Of a DNA stretch of 64,000 bases, positions 37,501 through 49,199 are shown piece by piece. The DNA is taken from contig NC_035436.2 of NCBI RefSeq assembly GCF_002127325.2, positions 86,301,716 through 86,365,715 of the forward strand, in the 5' to 3' direction. The DNA comes from Helianthus annuus (lineage: Eukaryota > Streptophyta > Magnoliopsida > Asterales > Asteraceae). Numbering within the stretch: the first letter of the stretch is position 1; every line of letters starts with the position of its first letter. The translations under genes and the position numbers were made by a program. A model generated the notes under the pieces. That model saw only the letters and a list, made by a program, of their open reading frames with translations, ran no database searches and was not told the origin of the DNA.

Positions 37501-37936
37501 AAATTATAGCCAAACTATTTTAATTCGGTTATTCATTTTACGATACAAACATTTTATAAAACAAGGTTTTCTAATGACAATTAATGAGGTTGCACAATTT
37601 ATTCCAACGTATAAACGAGCCATGAATCTGACACTCTCATAAAACCTATGTACTCGCCAGCATTTCTTTGCTGACTTTGTTTTTACATATGTTTCAGGTG
37701 AAGTTGCTTAGTCTTGATTGCGAATAGGAAGCATGCTCACTTAGGACCGGACGAGGCCTTAGTGATTTAATAATGATATTAGTCTATGTTTGATTTGCTT
37801 GTTTAACTTTAAAACCATGTTTAATATTTAATGAAATGAAACTCTTCGTATCCATGGTTTGAAACAATAATTCTGTTACAACACTCCCCGGCGTTTCCGC
37901 CACGATTTTGTCGTTTTACGTGGTCGGGGTGTGACA
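34581..37936 (+). repeat. 3' LTR of element C (3356 bp)
   Basis: Near-identical to 26090-29442. Minisatellite at 35133-35444, TATA at 35456-35463. It differs by a small replacement near 35930-35945 (ggaaaaaaatgcaag) and a few single bases. Confidence 0.96.
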
Positions 37937-37941
37937 ATGAG

Positions 37942-40440
37942 GACGTCTCCAAAACAGCATGTAGAACTCGTTACGGCCACTACAAGTTTCTTGTCATGCC
38001 ATTCGGGTTAACGAACGCACCGGCAGTTTTCATGGATCTTATAAACAGGGTGTGCAAGCCTTATTTAGACAAGTTTGTGATTGTTTTCATTGACGACATC
38101 CTGATCTACTCCAAGAGTCAGGAGGAACACGAGCAGCATCTACGACTTATCTTGGAACTTCTTCGAAAGGAACAACTGTACGCCAAGTATTCAAAATGCG
38201 ACTTCTGGCTTCGTGAAGTCCACTTTCTAGGCCATGTGGTAAACAAGGATGGGATCCATGTTGATCCATCCAAGGTAGATTCGATCAGGAACTGGCCTGC
38301 ACCGCGTACACCAACGGAAATACGTCAATTCTTGGGTTTGGCGGGTTATTACAGACGATTCATCAAAGACTTCTCAAAGATCGCGCAGCCGCTTACATTA
38401 CTGACACAGAAAGGTGTTACTTATCGTTGGGGTAGTACACAGGAAACGGCTTTTCAACACCTAAAGGATAGGCTCTGCAGCGCACCTATTCTCTCATTGC
38501 TAGAGGGCACGGACGATTTCGTGGTTTATTGCGACACGTCGATTCAGGGTCTTGGTTGCGTATTGATGCAAAGGGATAAAGTCATTGCCTACGCTTCGAG
38601 GCAACTTAAAGTCCATGAACGGAACTATACTACACATGATTTAGAGCTGGGAGCTGTTGTTTTCGCGCTTAAGATACGGCGACACTACCTGTACGGTACC
38701 AAGTGCACTATCTACACCGATCACAGGAGTCTCGAGCATATTTTCAAGCAGAAGGAATTGAACATGCGGCAAAGTCGATGGGTTGAACTACTGAACGATT
38801 ACGAATGCGCCATCAAGTACCATCCAGGCAAAGCCAATGTTGTGGCTGACGCCCTCAGTCGAAAAGATACTACACCTAGGCGTGTATGAGCCTTGCAGCT
38901 CACTATCCAATCCAGTCTTCCTGCTCAGATACGAGATGCTCAGGTAGAAGCATTGAAACTAGAAAATGTCAAGGCTGAAGCCTTACGCGGTTCAAGGCAG
39001 CGATTAGAACAAAAGGAAGACGACGCCTACTATGTAACGGGGCGTATTTGGGTCCCACTATATGGCGGTTTACGAGAACTTGTGATGGATGAAGCGCACA
39101 AATCTCGCTACTCAGTACATCCAGGATCGGACAAAATGTACCACGATCTCAGAACTACGTATTGGTGGCCTAGTATGAAGGCCCACATTGCAACTTACGT
39201 CGGCAAATGTTTGACTTGTGCGAGAGTCAAGGCGGAATATCAGAAACCATCAGGCCTACTTCAGCAACCAAAGATACCACAATGGAAATAGGAGGAAATT
39301 TCCATGGATTTTGTTACTGGCCTGCCTAGATCCCAGCGTGGGAACGATACTATTTGGGTGATCGTGGATCGACTCACAAAGTCTGCTCACTTCTTGACTA
39401 TCAAGGAAACTGACAAGTTCTCTACATTAGCAGACGTATACTCGAAAGAAGTTGTTTCAAGGCATGGAGTGCCAATCTCTATTATCTCAGATCGTGATGC
39501 ACGATTTACTTCAGAACTATGGCAAGCAATGCACAAAGCTTTTGGCTCTTAGTTAGACATGAGCACAGCTTATCACCCTCAGACGGATGGGCAGTCTGAG
39601 CGCACGATTCAAACCCTATAAGACATGCTCCGGGCATGTGTTATTGATTTCGGCAACAGCTGGGAAAAGCATCTCCCTTTAGTGGAGTTTTCATACAATA
39701 ACAGTTATCACACCAGCATTCAGGCCGCTCCATTCGAGGCATTGTACGGACGTAAATGCCGGTCACCTCTCTGTTGGGCAGAGGTGGGGGATAGTCAAAT
39801 CACAGGACCATAAATGGTAGTTGATGCTACTAAACGAATTGCACAGATACGACAACGCATGGCAGCAGCTCGCGACCGTCAAAAAAGTTACGCTGATAAG
39901 CGCAGGAAACCACTCGAGTTCCAAGTTGGGGATCCAGTGCTACTCAAAGTCTCACCCTGGAAGGGTATGGTTCGTTTTGGTAAACGAGGCAAGCTCAATC
40001 CGCGGTATGTCAGACCGTTCGAAATCACTGAAAGAATACGCAAAGTAGCCTACATACTAAACCTACCAGCTGAACTCGGTGCAGTTCAAAATGTTTTCCA
40101 CGTGTCGAATCTGAAGAAGTGTCTGTCAGATGAGACCCTCATAGTTCCTTTGAAGGAGCTCACTATCGACGAGCAGTTGCGATTCGTCAAGGAACCAGTC
40201 GAAATCACGGACCGGGATGTTAAGGTCCTCAAGAACACTAGAATACCTCTTGTACGAGTTCATTGGAACTCCCGGCGTGGCCTAGAGTTCACCTGGGAAC
40301 GAGAAGACCAAACGAAACTCAAGTATCCCCAGTTATTCAGAAACCATGCAACCACTACTGAGGCTGAAGCTACTACAGAATTTCGGGACAAAATTCCAAA
40401 TCAACGGGGGGATGATGTGACACCCCAGGAAAACCAGTAA
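37942..40440 (+). pseudogene. Rest of reverse transcriptase, RNase H, integrase, chromodomain, element B
   Basis: Continues the enzyme cut at 26089. The frame is constant from 37996 to the end at 40440. It has YGHYKF and [12 protein letters not shown], the catalytic FIDD near 38088, RNase H (YCDTS near 38530, an Ala-to-Thr change), HHCC zinc domain (CLTC near 39214), integrase core (SDRDARF near 39490, SERT near 39598) and a chromodomain-like end. Nonsense codons lie at 38887, 39289, 39550, 39618 and 39811. The normal end is extended by about 25 codons that read through a first hairpin and purine tract (see the duplicated tail). It lies inside the copia integrase and cannot give a full protein. 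Confidence 0.93.
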
Positions 40441-40516
40441 ACGATACAACTTAACTAGCTTCCTCAGTAACCGCATGCTAAATTTCGGGACGAAATTTCT
40501 TTCAAGTTGGGGATAA
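40379..40516 (+). other. Duplicated hairpin plus polypurine tail of element B
   Basis: Two successive tails. First: atttcgggacaaaatt, a G-rich run and gatgatgtgacacccc (about 40380-40427). Second: aaatttcgggacgaaattt (40481-40499), then caagttggggataa and the real LTR start at 40517. The first looks like the junction with another LTR start. Confidence 0.8.
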
Positions 40517-42868
40517 TGTGACAACTCGAGTTTCCGAGATTCCACTTTCGCAATTATTGCACGTTCACTGTTTGTTTAGTTGCTTACTCACACAATTTGT
40601 TTGCTTTGTAACTGTATACGTTGTGATTTGATAAAGTGTATTGTGATTGTTGCATGGTTATGTGTTATTTTACGAATGATTTGACAAATACATGAACTTG
40701 GTGGTGAAACTGTAAATTATATGTGGTGTGTGTGTTTTGTGTAAAGGATGATACTTAGGGGTGTTTAGTGTTAATAATGAAAATAAAACAAAACCCCTTA
40801 ACCCTAATCATTCTCACCAATTTCAATCATACGGCACTTCAAATCATTCTCTCTACAATCATTTCTCTCATCATTCTTGGCTACACAAGTTCTCTTGCAT
40901 CGATGTTGATCTTCCAATCCATCTAGAATCAATCTAAGGTAAACGTTTAATGATTATTTGTTGTTAATCATTGGTTATTTGATTCATGCAAACCCTAGTT
41001 CTCCAAACAATGGTTCTGTGTTTATTTATCATTCTGATTGTTTGCACAATGGTTTATGAGTATTTGCGTAACCTTTTGCCTGTCACTATGATGTTTGATA
41101 TGCTAGAATAGTTAGATTGTCTGTTTGATTACAGCACTGGCAATGTCTGGGATTAGGGTTCTTGATCGTAAAACGTAACTGTTCCATTGAATTTGAATAT
41201 TCGCATGATTGATCGTTGATCCGAATTTTGATAAGTGAAGTATAGTCCGAATTTTGTAAAGGAACTAAAGTCCGAATTTTTACAAGGACTCCTTGAGTCC
41301 GAGTTTCATTAATGCACAAGGTCCGAGTTTATGGAATGAATATGATCTGAGTTTTTTGCCATTGTCCGAGTTTTGCTAAGGGTAAACAGGGTCCGAGTTT
41401 TATGATGAATCATGGAGTCCGAACTTTATAAGGGTGCATGGTCCGAATTTTTGGGTTGTTTGCCTAGTCCGACTTTTGTGATGTAATGTACGGCCGACTT
41501 TTAAGTATTGATTAAATGGTCCAAATTTCTGTATAGCATATATAGTCCGAGTTTTATAAAGAGTGTTTGGTCTGAGTTTTGATTTACTGATATATAAAGT
41601 CCGAACTTATTACATGGTCCGAATTTATTGAATGGTCTGAACTTGTTGGATGATATATAAGGAGTGTTTGGGTCCGAGTTTTATAAGCATGAATGGTCTG
41701 AACTTTGTTTGGTTGCCTAGTCTGAGTTTTTATTAATACTTGTATGATCCGAGTTTTGTAAACAAAACACATGGTCTGAGTTTTCAAACATTAAAGGGGT
41801 CCGAGATTGTTGTTTGGTTCATAAGTGTTACTGTATGCCACTGTATGCCACTGTATGTTACTGGATGATACTGTATGTATGAACAATCTATGTCATGTCA
41901 TTCTGTACACGATTATCACACGGAACACAGTTGTTTAGACATCAGGGAATTATAAACCCTAATTGAACGTAAACACTTACATTGAGTTTATGTGCAATGT
42001 ACCTTAGGTCGTGTGTAACGGACCTAACCATTAATTAACACTAGAAGCAATAACAAACCGAGCAAACCAAGGTGAGTTCACACTCTAACCAAGGCATGGG
42101 ATTCCCGGGGTTGGGAATGGGATTGTACTTACACTGTTACTAGACTATCAACCGTCGTCCTCGGATGCGAAGGATACATACGTAAAACCTACGTATACTT
42201 GTACTCATCACTGTCCTCAGGTTGCGAAGGACACCGACGTAAAACCTACGTAAACTTATACTCACTACTGCCTCGGGTTGTGACAGGCACTTACGTAAAA
42301 CCTACGTAAACCCCCGCGTACCACTGTCCTCGGGTTGAGAAGGACACTTACGTAAATCCTACGTAAACCTTGTACTTACTATTGTTCTCGGGTTAAGAAG
42401 AACACTTATGGTTACAAATAGTCTAGTGTATATGCAACTATGGGAAGCCCCCACTAATAGAACATACTATCGGCCTAGTAGAGCCACACGTTACGAAACA
42501 AACTTACTGTTACGAACTTACTTACTGTGAACTCGCTCAACTAGTTGTTGACCCTCTGTTACATGCCTTGCAGGTCGATAGGTATACGTGGAGCTTGCAC
42601 TGGGAGGCGCGGTCGTTATGGACAAGGATTGTGCATGCGTTGATTAAACATTATGACATTACATACTTTAATTATGTTGGGCTTTTACTCATATGCTTCC
42701 GCTAAACATTGATATTGAACTTATGTTTGAACACCTTTCATATTGGTTTGGTTGAATTACAAATACTTTTACTTATTACTTACATGTTCAATATGATTGG
42801 TGGCTTGATCCTGGTCAGTCACGCTCCCAAGCGGTGATACTCCGCGGGTGGATTTTGGGGGTGTGACA
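40517..42868 (+). repeat. 3' LTR of element B (2352 bp)
   Basis: Matches 21188-23548 with scattered substitutions and one 11-bp unit fewer in the ctgtatg tandem near 41830. It ends GGGTGTGACA and is followed by the duplicated AATTT. Confidence 0.94.
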
Positions 42869-43640
42869 AATTTGACTTGCCAGTAAAAGTCTTTAGGAGT
42901 GACAATGGAACAAAGTTTAGGAATAGGGAGTTGGATGAGTTATGTGTGTCAAAAGGGATTGTAAGGCAGTACAGCATCCCAAGAACACCAGAGCAAAATG
43001 GGGTGGTTGAAAGGAAACACAGAACATTAATTAAAGCTGCCAGAACAATGCTTGCAGATTCAGGTTTACCCTTAACTTTTTGGGCTGAAGCTGTAAACAT
43101 TGTTTGCTATGTGCAGAACAGAGTTTTGATCAACCCAGGCATCAAAAGACTGCCTATGAAACTCTGTTCAAAATCAAACCACTGATCTCATACTTCAAAA
43201 TCTTTGGCTGCCCATGTTTTATTTTAAACCTAAAAGATTCAATTTCAAAATTTGCAGCCAAAGTAGATTGTGGTTATCATATGGGATACTCAACCACTGC
43301 CAAGACCTATAAAGTGTTTAACACAAGGACTAGGTGTGTGGAAGAGATTTTGAATGTAAAGTTCAATGAATTTTCATTACTGAAAATCCCAGCAAACCCT
43401 GCTGAATTGTTTGATCTTGATAAATTTACTTTTGAAGATGTGTCTGTCAAGACTAACCCTGCAGGTACACCTAAATCCCCACCACAAGACAATGGATATG
43501 AAGTTGTAATTCCACAACACAAATTCACATCCACCACCAGAGCAGCAGATGTTCAAAACAGTTGTCAAAGCTCAACCACTGCTACATCAACAATTGTTGA
43601 CCAAATAGCCCTTCAACCTCTGCCACCACATCCATAACCA
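42869..43640 (+). pseudogene. Copia integrase, second part
   Basis: Resumes the copia integrase after element B with FRSDNGTKF (the second catalytic Asp), then TPEQNGVVERKHRT with the catalytic Glu. A frame shift near 43139 leads to the frame 43104-43637, which carries the C-terminal integrase region (FGCPCF and GYSTTAKTYKVFN, a copia hallmark) and a Ser/Thr/Pro-rich linker to reverse transcriptase. Confidence 0.9.
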
Positions 43641-45465
43641 CTGTTGATAAAAATCTGCCAACAATGGATAAAAATCAACATTGTGCCACACCCATTCCTC
43701 CTATCTCTCCACCTCAATTTCAAACAGATGTTGGATCATAAATGTCACCAACAGATGTTAACTCAAATGATTCCCATCTGCAGCCTTCACCATTTAATGC
43801 CATTGTTCTATACAAGGGAGATTTAATCTTCCTGAAGTCTCATCCACCAGATCAAATCATTGGCAACATCAATGAAGGGGTTCTCACTAGAAGTCAATCC
43901 CAAAATATTTGTCTTTTTGCTGGCTTTCTATCACTCCATCAACCAGTCAAGTACCAAGAGGTACTAAAAGACAACAGTTGGGTAGAAGCTATGCAAGAAG
44001 AGCTCCAACAGTTTAAAAGACAACAAGTATGGGAACTTGTACCACTGCCAGAGGGTGTGAGTCCTATTGGCACAAAGTAGGTCTTCAAAAACAAAACTGA
44101 TGAAAAGGGCATTGTTGTCAAAAACAAATCCAGGCTTGTGGTTCAAGGTTTTAGACAAGAAAAGGGCATTGATTATGATGAAACTTTTGCCCCTGTAGCA
44201 AGACTTGAAGCTATCAAACTGTTCTTAGCCTTTACTGTCAATCACAACATCAAGGTGTTTCAGATGGATATCAAATGTGCTTTCCTCTCTGGTAAGATTC
44301 AAGAAGAGGTATATGTTTGTCAACCTCCTAGTTTTGAGGATCCATTTAATCCAAATCATGTCTATAAGCTAAACAAAGCTTTGTATGGCCTGAAACAAGC
44401 ACCAAGAGCCTGGTATGAAACTCTTTCCACTTTTCTAATCTCTATTGGCTTTACAAGAGGCAAAATTGACAAAACACTGTTTCTAAAATGGAGAGGAAAA
44501 GATTTGATGATTGTCCAAATTTATGTGGGTGACATCATTTTTGGAAGCACATGTAATAAAATGTGTGAAGAGTTCAGAAAACTCATGACATCTGAGTTTG
44601 AGATGAGTGCAATGGGTGAACTACAGTGCTTTCTTGGTCTCCAAGTTAAGCAACCGCAAAATGGTACCTTCATTCATCAAAGCAAATATGCTAAAGAACT
44701 TCTAAACAAATTTGAGATGAATGATTGCAAGCCATGTAGTACACCCATGGCAACCACCAAGCTAGTCATGACTGATGAAAAGGATGATTTGGTTGATCAA
44801 ACCTTATATAGAAGCATGATTGGGTCTTTATTGTACCTAACTGCATCTAGGCCAGATATCATGTTTGCAACATGTGTTTGTGCAAGATCCCAATCAGCCC
44901 CTCAGAAGTCTAACCTCATAGCTGTGAAAAGGATATCCAGATACATAAAAAGTGCTCCCACACTTGGTATCTGGTACCCTGTTAATGGGAATGTTAAGCT
45001 TTCAGGTTTTTCAGACAATGACTTTGCTGGATGCAACACAACCAGGAAGTCCACATCACGAGGGGGCCAATTTCTAGGTGATTGCTTAGTATCTTGGCAA
45101 AGCAAAAACCAAGCAGCTGTTCAACATCCACTGCTGAAGCTGAATACATTGCTGCTGCAAGTTGTACAACCCAACTATTGTGGCTTCAAAATCAATTGCT
45201 GGATTTTGGTATAACTGCTTTAAAGACACCCCTCATGTTGGATAGTCAAGCAGCTGAAAATATCATCAAAAATCCCGTTTCATAATCAACCACCAAGCAC
45301 ATTGACATCAGACATCACTTTGTGAGGGGTTGCTATGAAAAAGGTTTGATTTCTCTGCATCATGTTCCAACTAAGGATCAGCTGGCAGATATGCTAACAA
45401 AAGCATTAGACACATCCACCTTTGAAAGCTTGATTTCTAGAATTGGCATGCTTAACATGGAATAA
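43641..45465 (+). pseudogene. Copia reverse transcriptase and RNase H, broken
   Basis: The domain starts in 43742-44080 (NSWVEAMQEEL, WELVPLPEG). TAG at 44078-44080 replaces the usual Trp; then 44138-45117 is open: FAPVARLEAIK, QMDIKCAFLSG, YGLKQAPRAWY. The catalytic YVDD reads YVGD near 44524, so one active-site Asp is lost. RNase H follows (GFSDNDFAGC near 45006), with a frame shift near 45117 and a stop at 45283-45285; the C-terminal end (HHFVRG, ADMLTKAL) reads through to TAA at 45463-45465. The enzyme would copy the element's RNA to DNA; this copy cannot. Confidence 0.93.
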
Positions 45466-46016
45466 CAAGCGAAATCTTGTTTTTCTATGAATAAAAGCAT
45501 TAAAATGTTTTCAGAAAATCAAAAATATATCCTTAAAAATAGTTAAAAATGAAATTCTTCATTAATCCTTAAAAGTCTGTCATAACCACTGATTGGTTCA
45601 AACATCTGATAGTTGAAAATTATCCACTGCTGAAAGACAACCTCTATTTCTCCGTTTCTCTTATTAACCACTGTTGACCAAACATCAGTGTTTCAATCAC
45701 TGATGTCTATCCACTGATAGTTAAAATCAGCCACTACTCGCACTTTTCACTGTTGTCAACCACTGATATTGTCCATCAGTGGTTTCCAAACAACTGTCTT
45801 CCACTATTCCATCAGAGGTTGCCACGTGGTCAGTTCTTAACCGTCCGATCTTTATAACCGCTGACACATCAACATTTACTTTTCCACTCTCATAAAACCC
45901 TGATTAAAACCCCAAACAGAGTTTTCACTGCCGTATCGAATTCAAAAGTTCCTTCAAAAGCGGGTTCCATCTCTCATTCATCTTCTTCTACCATTCGCGA
46001 ATTCTCAATAATCATC
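45466..46016 (+). other. Spacer between copia pol and env-like gene
   Basis: Non-coding, 550 bases. It is dense in ccactg(a/t)tg and atcagtg motifs, which also occur in the copia LTR, and has TATA-like words (tttataaccgc near 45850, cataaaaccctg near 45891) followed by a C/T-rich stretch up to ATG 46017. It could hold a promoter or a splice acceptor for the downstream gene; that is inference. Confidence 0.5.
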
Positions 46017-49000
46017 ATGACTCTCATACTCAAACACCCCCACAATTATCTTTGTACCCTTGAGAAAACAAGCAAAAACAAAGACTTCCATTCAATCATC
46101 GACACTCTTTCATCCTCAAAGTACAAAACTTTGTTGACCTACAACTCACCCATTTACCCAGATGCCCTAAGGGATTTCTGGAATCATGCCAAACTTGAAA
46201 TTCAAGATAAGAAACCATAGGAAATTTCTTCAGAATTCGGTGGAATTTTGGTCAATAACTCCACAGACCATTTCAGGAAATTTTCAGATGAATGATCAAG
46301 TAGGTAAAACTTCTTTCTCTAAGGATGAGTATCAAACTTATTTGATCGAAAGAGGGTATGCAGGACAGTTAACAAAAGCGACAATGCAAAAGGGAGAGTT
46401 TCCACCTCCCATGAAATTCCTGTTTCATACCCTGCTCACCTGTGTTTCTAATAAAACAACTGCTTTCAATGAAATTCCTTTGAAAATACAATACTTGGGG
46501 TATGCTATAATGGCTAAAACTAATTTCAATTACTCCCAATAAATTTTTACTGATTTAGTCAAAAAAATGTGAAGAACATAAAGGAAAAGAAGCCACAGGA
46601 TTTCTTACCTTTTCCAAGGTTTTTGAGCTTTTACTTACAGCAGAAAATACCAAAAGAAAGTGCACATATCCTTTTACAAGGTGCACCTTTTCAAATAAAC
46701 AACCTTTCTGCTGAAACTTTTACTAGGTTGTCAGAGTCAAAACCTTCCAAAACACAAGCAGGGGAGTCTGAGCAAACTTTGGATGAGTCCACATCTGCTC
46801 CTCAGACTTCTGCTATTGAGCCCACTGCTCATGATGACCACAGCAGCACAACCACTGCTGTGCAACCCCCACCAAAAATTCTCAAAAAAGACAAAGAAGA
46901 AATCCACAAAGCCCACCAAACCCACCAAAAAGGGTCTTATGGAAGATGAGATCCTAGAAGTTAACCCAGTGACAACACAAATGTCACCAATAACCAATGT
47001 TGCTACTTCCTCACAACAGTTGGAAAGATCTCCACCTAAAGCCTTAACTTCTCCTGCTTCCTCACAAAAGGAACAGGTTGTAAGCACAGGGACACCACAT
47101 CATGAAGTATTATCCTCACTTGAGAATATGCTTAATAGCCCTTCTCCCTAGGCAAATTCTCTTTCAACTCCTATCCCTTCAACACAACTTCCACCATCCA
47201 TTAAACAGTGTTTGATGCCATTGAGCTTCAGACACAGAACAGCCCCTCTTACCAACACATTACTGAGAGTACAATCACAACAATGGTTGTGTCTGAATCC
47301 CCTCAATTGGTTATCCCACAAATAGATGAGGAGGTTACACCACTGGAATTTTATGAAATTCCTGTTGGTAGTTCAAGTGGAGCAGCTACTACAGGTGTTG
47401 GATCCACTGATATACATCTGGACAGTAGTTTCATAAGTAAAACTCCCTTGAAGGCAACCACTGTTGATGCTATCAAGGTATCCACTGGTGTGTTCAAGCT
47501 GACCACTGGTGATATTTACAAGGTAACTACTACAGAGGGAAGTCCCCAGTACCAAGAAAAAGGGGCATCAGTGGATGAACCATTAGAGACTCCTCCTAGT
47601 TCAACTGCAGATACAACTACCACTAGTAGGAAATCAGATAATCCCATTCATTTGGGTGATGGTTTAAAATACCAAGATTTGACGGAGAGGCTCTCAACCA
47701 TGGAAACCACTACTACAAAGATGAATGATTCTATTCAGTTTCTGGTTCAAGCTTCCAAAAGTCAACCCACTCCACAACAATACTCCCAAGAGCTATGGAA
47801 TGTTGCTCAACCAATTATCACTGCTCAAAGGTAACTTGCAGAAACTCAACACAACCATCAAATGGCCCTAATTAGAAACATGGTTGATTCAAGGTACAAG
47901 GATAATCAGGCAGAAATCAAGGCTATCAGGGAAGCTTTGACAAAAATGACTGGCACTACTCCTGCACCTATCTACAAAGATGACGATGATCAAGATGATG
48001 CCAAAAAGGGGGAGAAACATGACATGAAAAAGTTTGGCAGACCTACTCCTAGGCAAAAGCCAACTAACAAGCCAGAGCCTGAGAAGAAGTCTTCTGCAGC
48101 CACTGATGAAACATCTGATAAAGAAAAGAAAAAGGGAGTTGATGAAACCCTGAACATTCTAGCAGATGAAGTGGCTACAAACAAAAAGACTGTTCAAAAC
48201 CAGAATGAAACCAAGGAAAGGGAGTGGAGAAAGGAACAGAAGGCAATGACAGAATGGGAAATCAAAACAAAGGGTATTGGTACTTCTGAAAGAAGAAAAT
48301 CTCATAAACATAACAAACCACCACTTGCCACATATCCAAAATCACCCTCACCACCAAAATCAACCACTGATGGTACCAAAAGAACATCCACTACTACACC
48401 CAAACCAACACTACCACCATAAAAATAACCTGCCAAAAAGCAGAAAACAAAACCAACTTCACCAATGCCATCCACTGCTGCACAAATGTTGACATTTCAA
48501 CAGTTTTTAGTCAACCAATCACCACCTTCCAATTCCCTTCCCAAGCTATACTCATTCCTATTTCTAAATCCCCAACAAAAACCCCTTTTCCTACAAAGGT
48601 TTACACCAGAAAAAGAAAGTTTCAAGTGAATGATGATGATATCCCTGCACCTACTCCTATATTATCTTCACCTTTCATTCAAACCAACCCTGAACCATTC
48701 ATTCCTCCACCATTTCCATCATCAAACCCACTCACTAACCCACAAACACTTGAAGGTTATGATCCTTCAAGAGCCATTCCATTAGCAGCATATTATCCTC
48801 TGGAATTGCATGCAGTAAAAGGTGAAATGAGGCAATTCTATACAGTGGATGATCCTGCAAAAAGAAAGTTCCCATCCCTTCATGGCTTTAGACCCCCAAA
48901 GAACATAGAAGAGTATCTGAAACTCAAAGCCAGGCAAGCTGAATTGCAAGCTAAATATGAGGGTAAATGGCAAGGTGATAACAACATCTCAAGTCGAATG

Positions 49001-49117
49001 CAGCATGGGCTTCGTAAAGTCAAGAAATTGGAAGACTATGCAAGAGACTTGAGCAAAGAGATGTCAAACTTACCACCAGACGCTGATCTGCAAAAGAAGC
49101 TGAGGAAAGATCTTTAG
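46017..49117 (+). pseudogene. Env-like (third) gene of the SIRE-type copia element, broken
   Basis: A run of compatible frames after pol: 46017-46220, 46225-46542, 46569-46949, about 46870-47151, 47208-48422 (one TAA at 47832) and 48500-49117, joined by shifts or stops. The start has HPHNYLCTLEKTSKNKDFH and APIYPDALRDFW-type wording, a globular domain seen downstream of pol in SIRE-like elements of Asteraceae (family recollection). Then come a Thr/Ser/Pro-rich middle, an acidic patch (KDDDDQDD near 47980), a Lys/Pro-rich part, and a C-terminal helical charged segment (48900-49110) that could form a coiled coil. I see no clear membrane anchor or signal peptide, so 'env-like' describes position only. 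Function is unknown. Confidence 0.75.
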
Positions 49118-49199
49118 AGCTTATCATGAGAGACAAATTCTATCCTGATCAGACTCGCCGTGTTCAAATTGAAGAACTGAAGGAAGAGAGTTCTCAAGA

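Larger units (their letters stand above)
26090..37936 (+). mobile_element. Ty3/gypsy chromovirus element C (11.8 kb), youngest full-length element
   Basis: Both LTRs (26090-29442 and 34581-37936), primer site, one long gag-pol frame and polypurine tract are present, flanked by ATGAG. It sits inside the reverse transcriptase of element B. The LTRs differ at only about ten places by eye over 3.35 kb, one of them a small replacement near 27440 versus 35930. It is the latest insertion of the three-level stack and structurally complete, but its polyprotein has three nonsense codons. Confidence 0.95.
21188..42868 (+). mobile_element. Ty3/gypsy chromovirus element B, split by element C
   Basis: Complete outer structure: 5' LTR 21188-23548, primer site 23552-23563, gag-pol in pieces 23860-40440, polypurine tract, 3' LTR 40517-42868, all flanked by AATTT. 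The element is inserted in the copia integrase. Without element C (26090-37936 plus one ATGAG) it would be about 9.8 kb. By eye the two LTRs differ at roughly two dozen sites plus one 11-bp repeat unit, so it is older than C. The coding region has a frameshift and at least six nonsense codons. Confidence 0.93.
14444..49199 (+). mobile_element. Ty1/copia element of the SIRE/Maximus type, split by nested insertions and truncated at the right
   Basis: Parts in order: 5' LTR 14444-15181, primer site, gag 15353-18382, protease 18391-18563, [insertion 18564-20534], GAG-pre-integrase and integrase start 20535-21187, [insertion of gypsy B 21188-42868], rest of integrase 42869-43640, reverse transcriptase and RNase H to 45465, spacer, env-like gene 46017-49117. 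Integrase before reverse transcriptase defines copia; the long gag with a coiled coil and the extra gene after pol point to SIRE/Maximus. The 3' LTR is absent: at about 49200 the sequence jumps into a decayed gypsy integrase. The reading frames carry many stops and shifts, so the element is dead. Confidence 0.88.
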
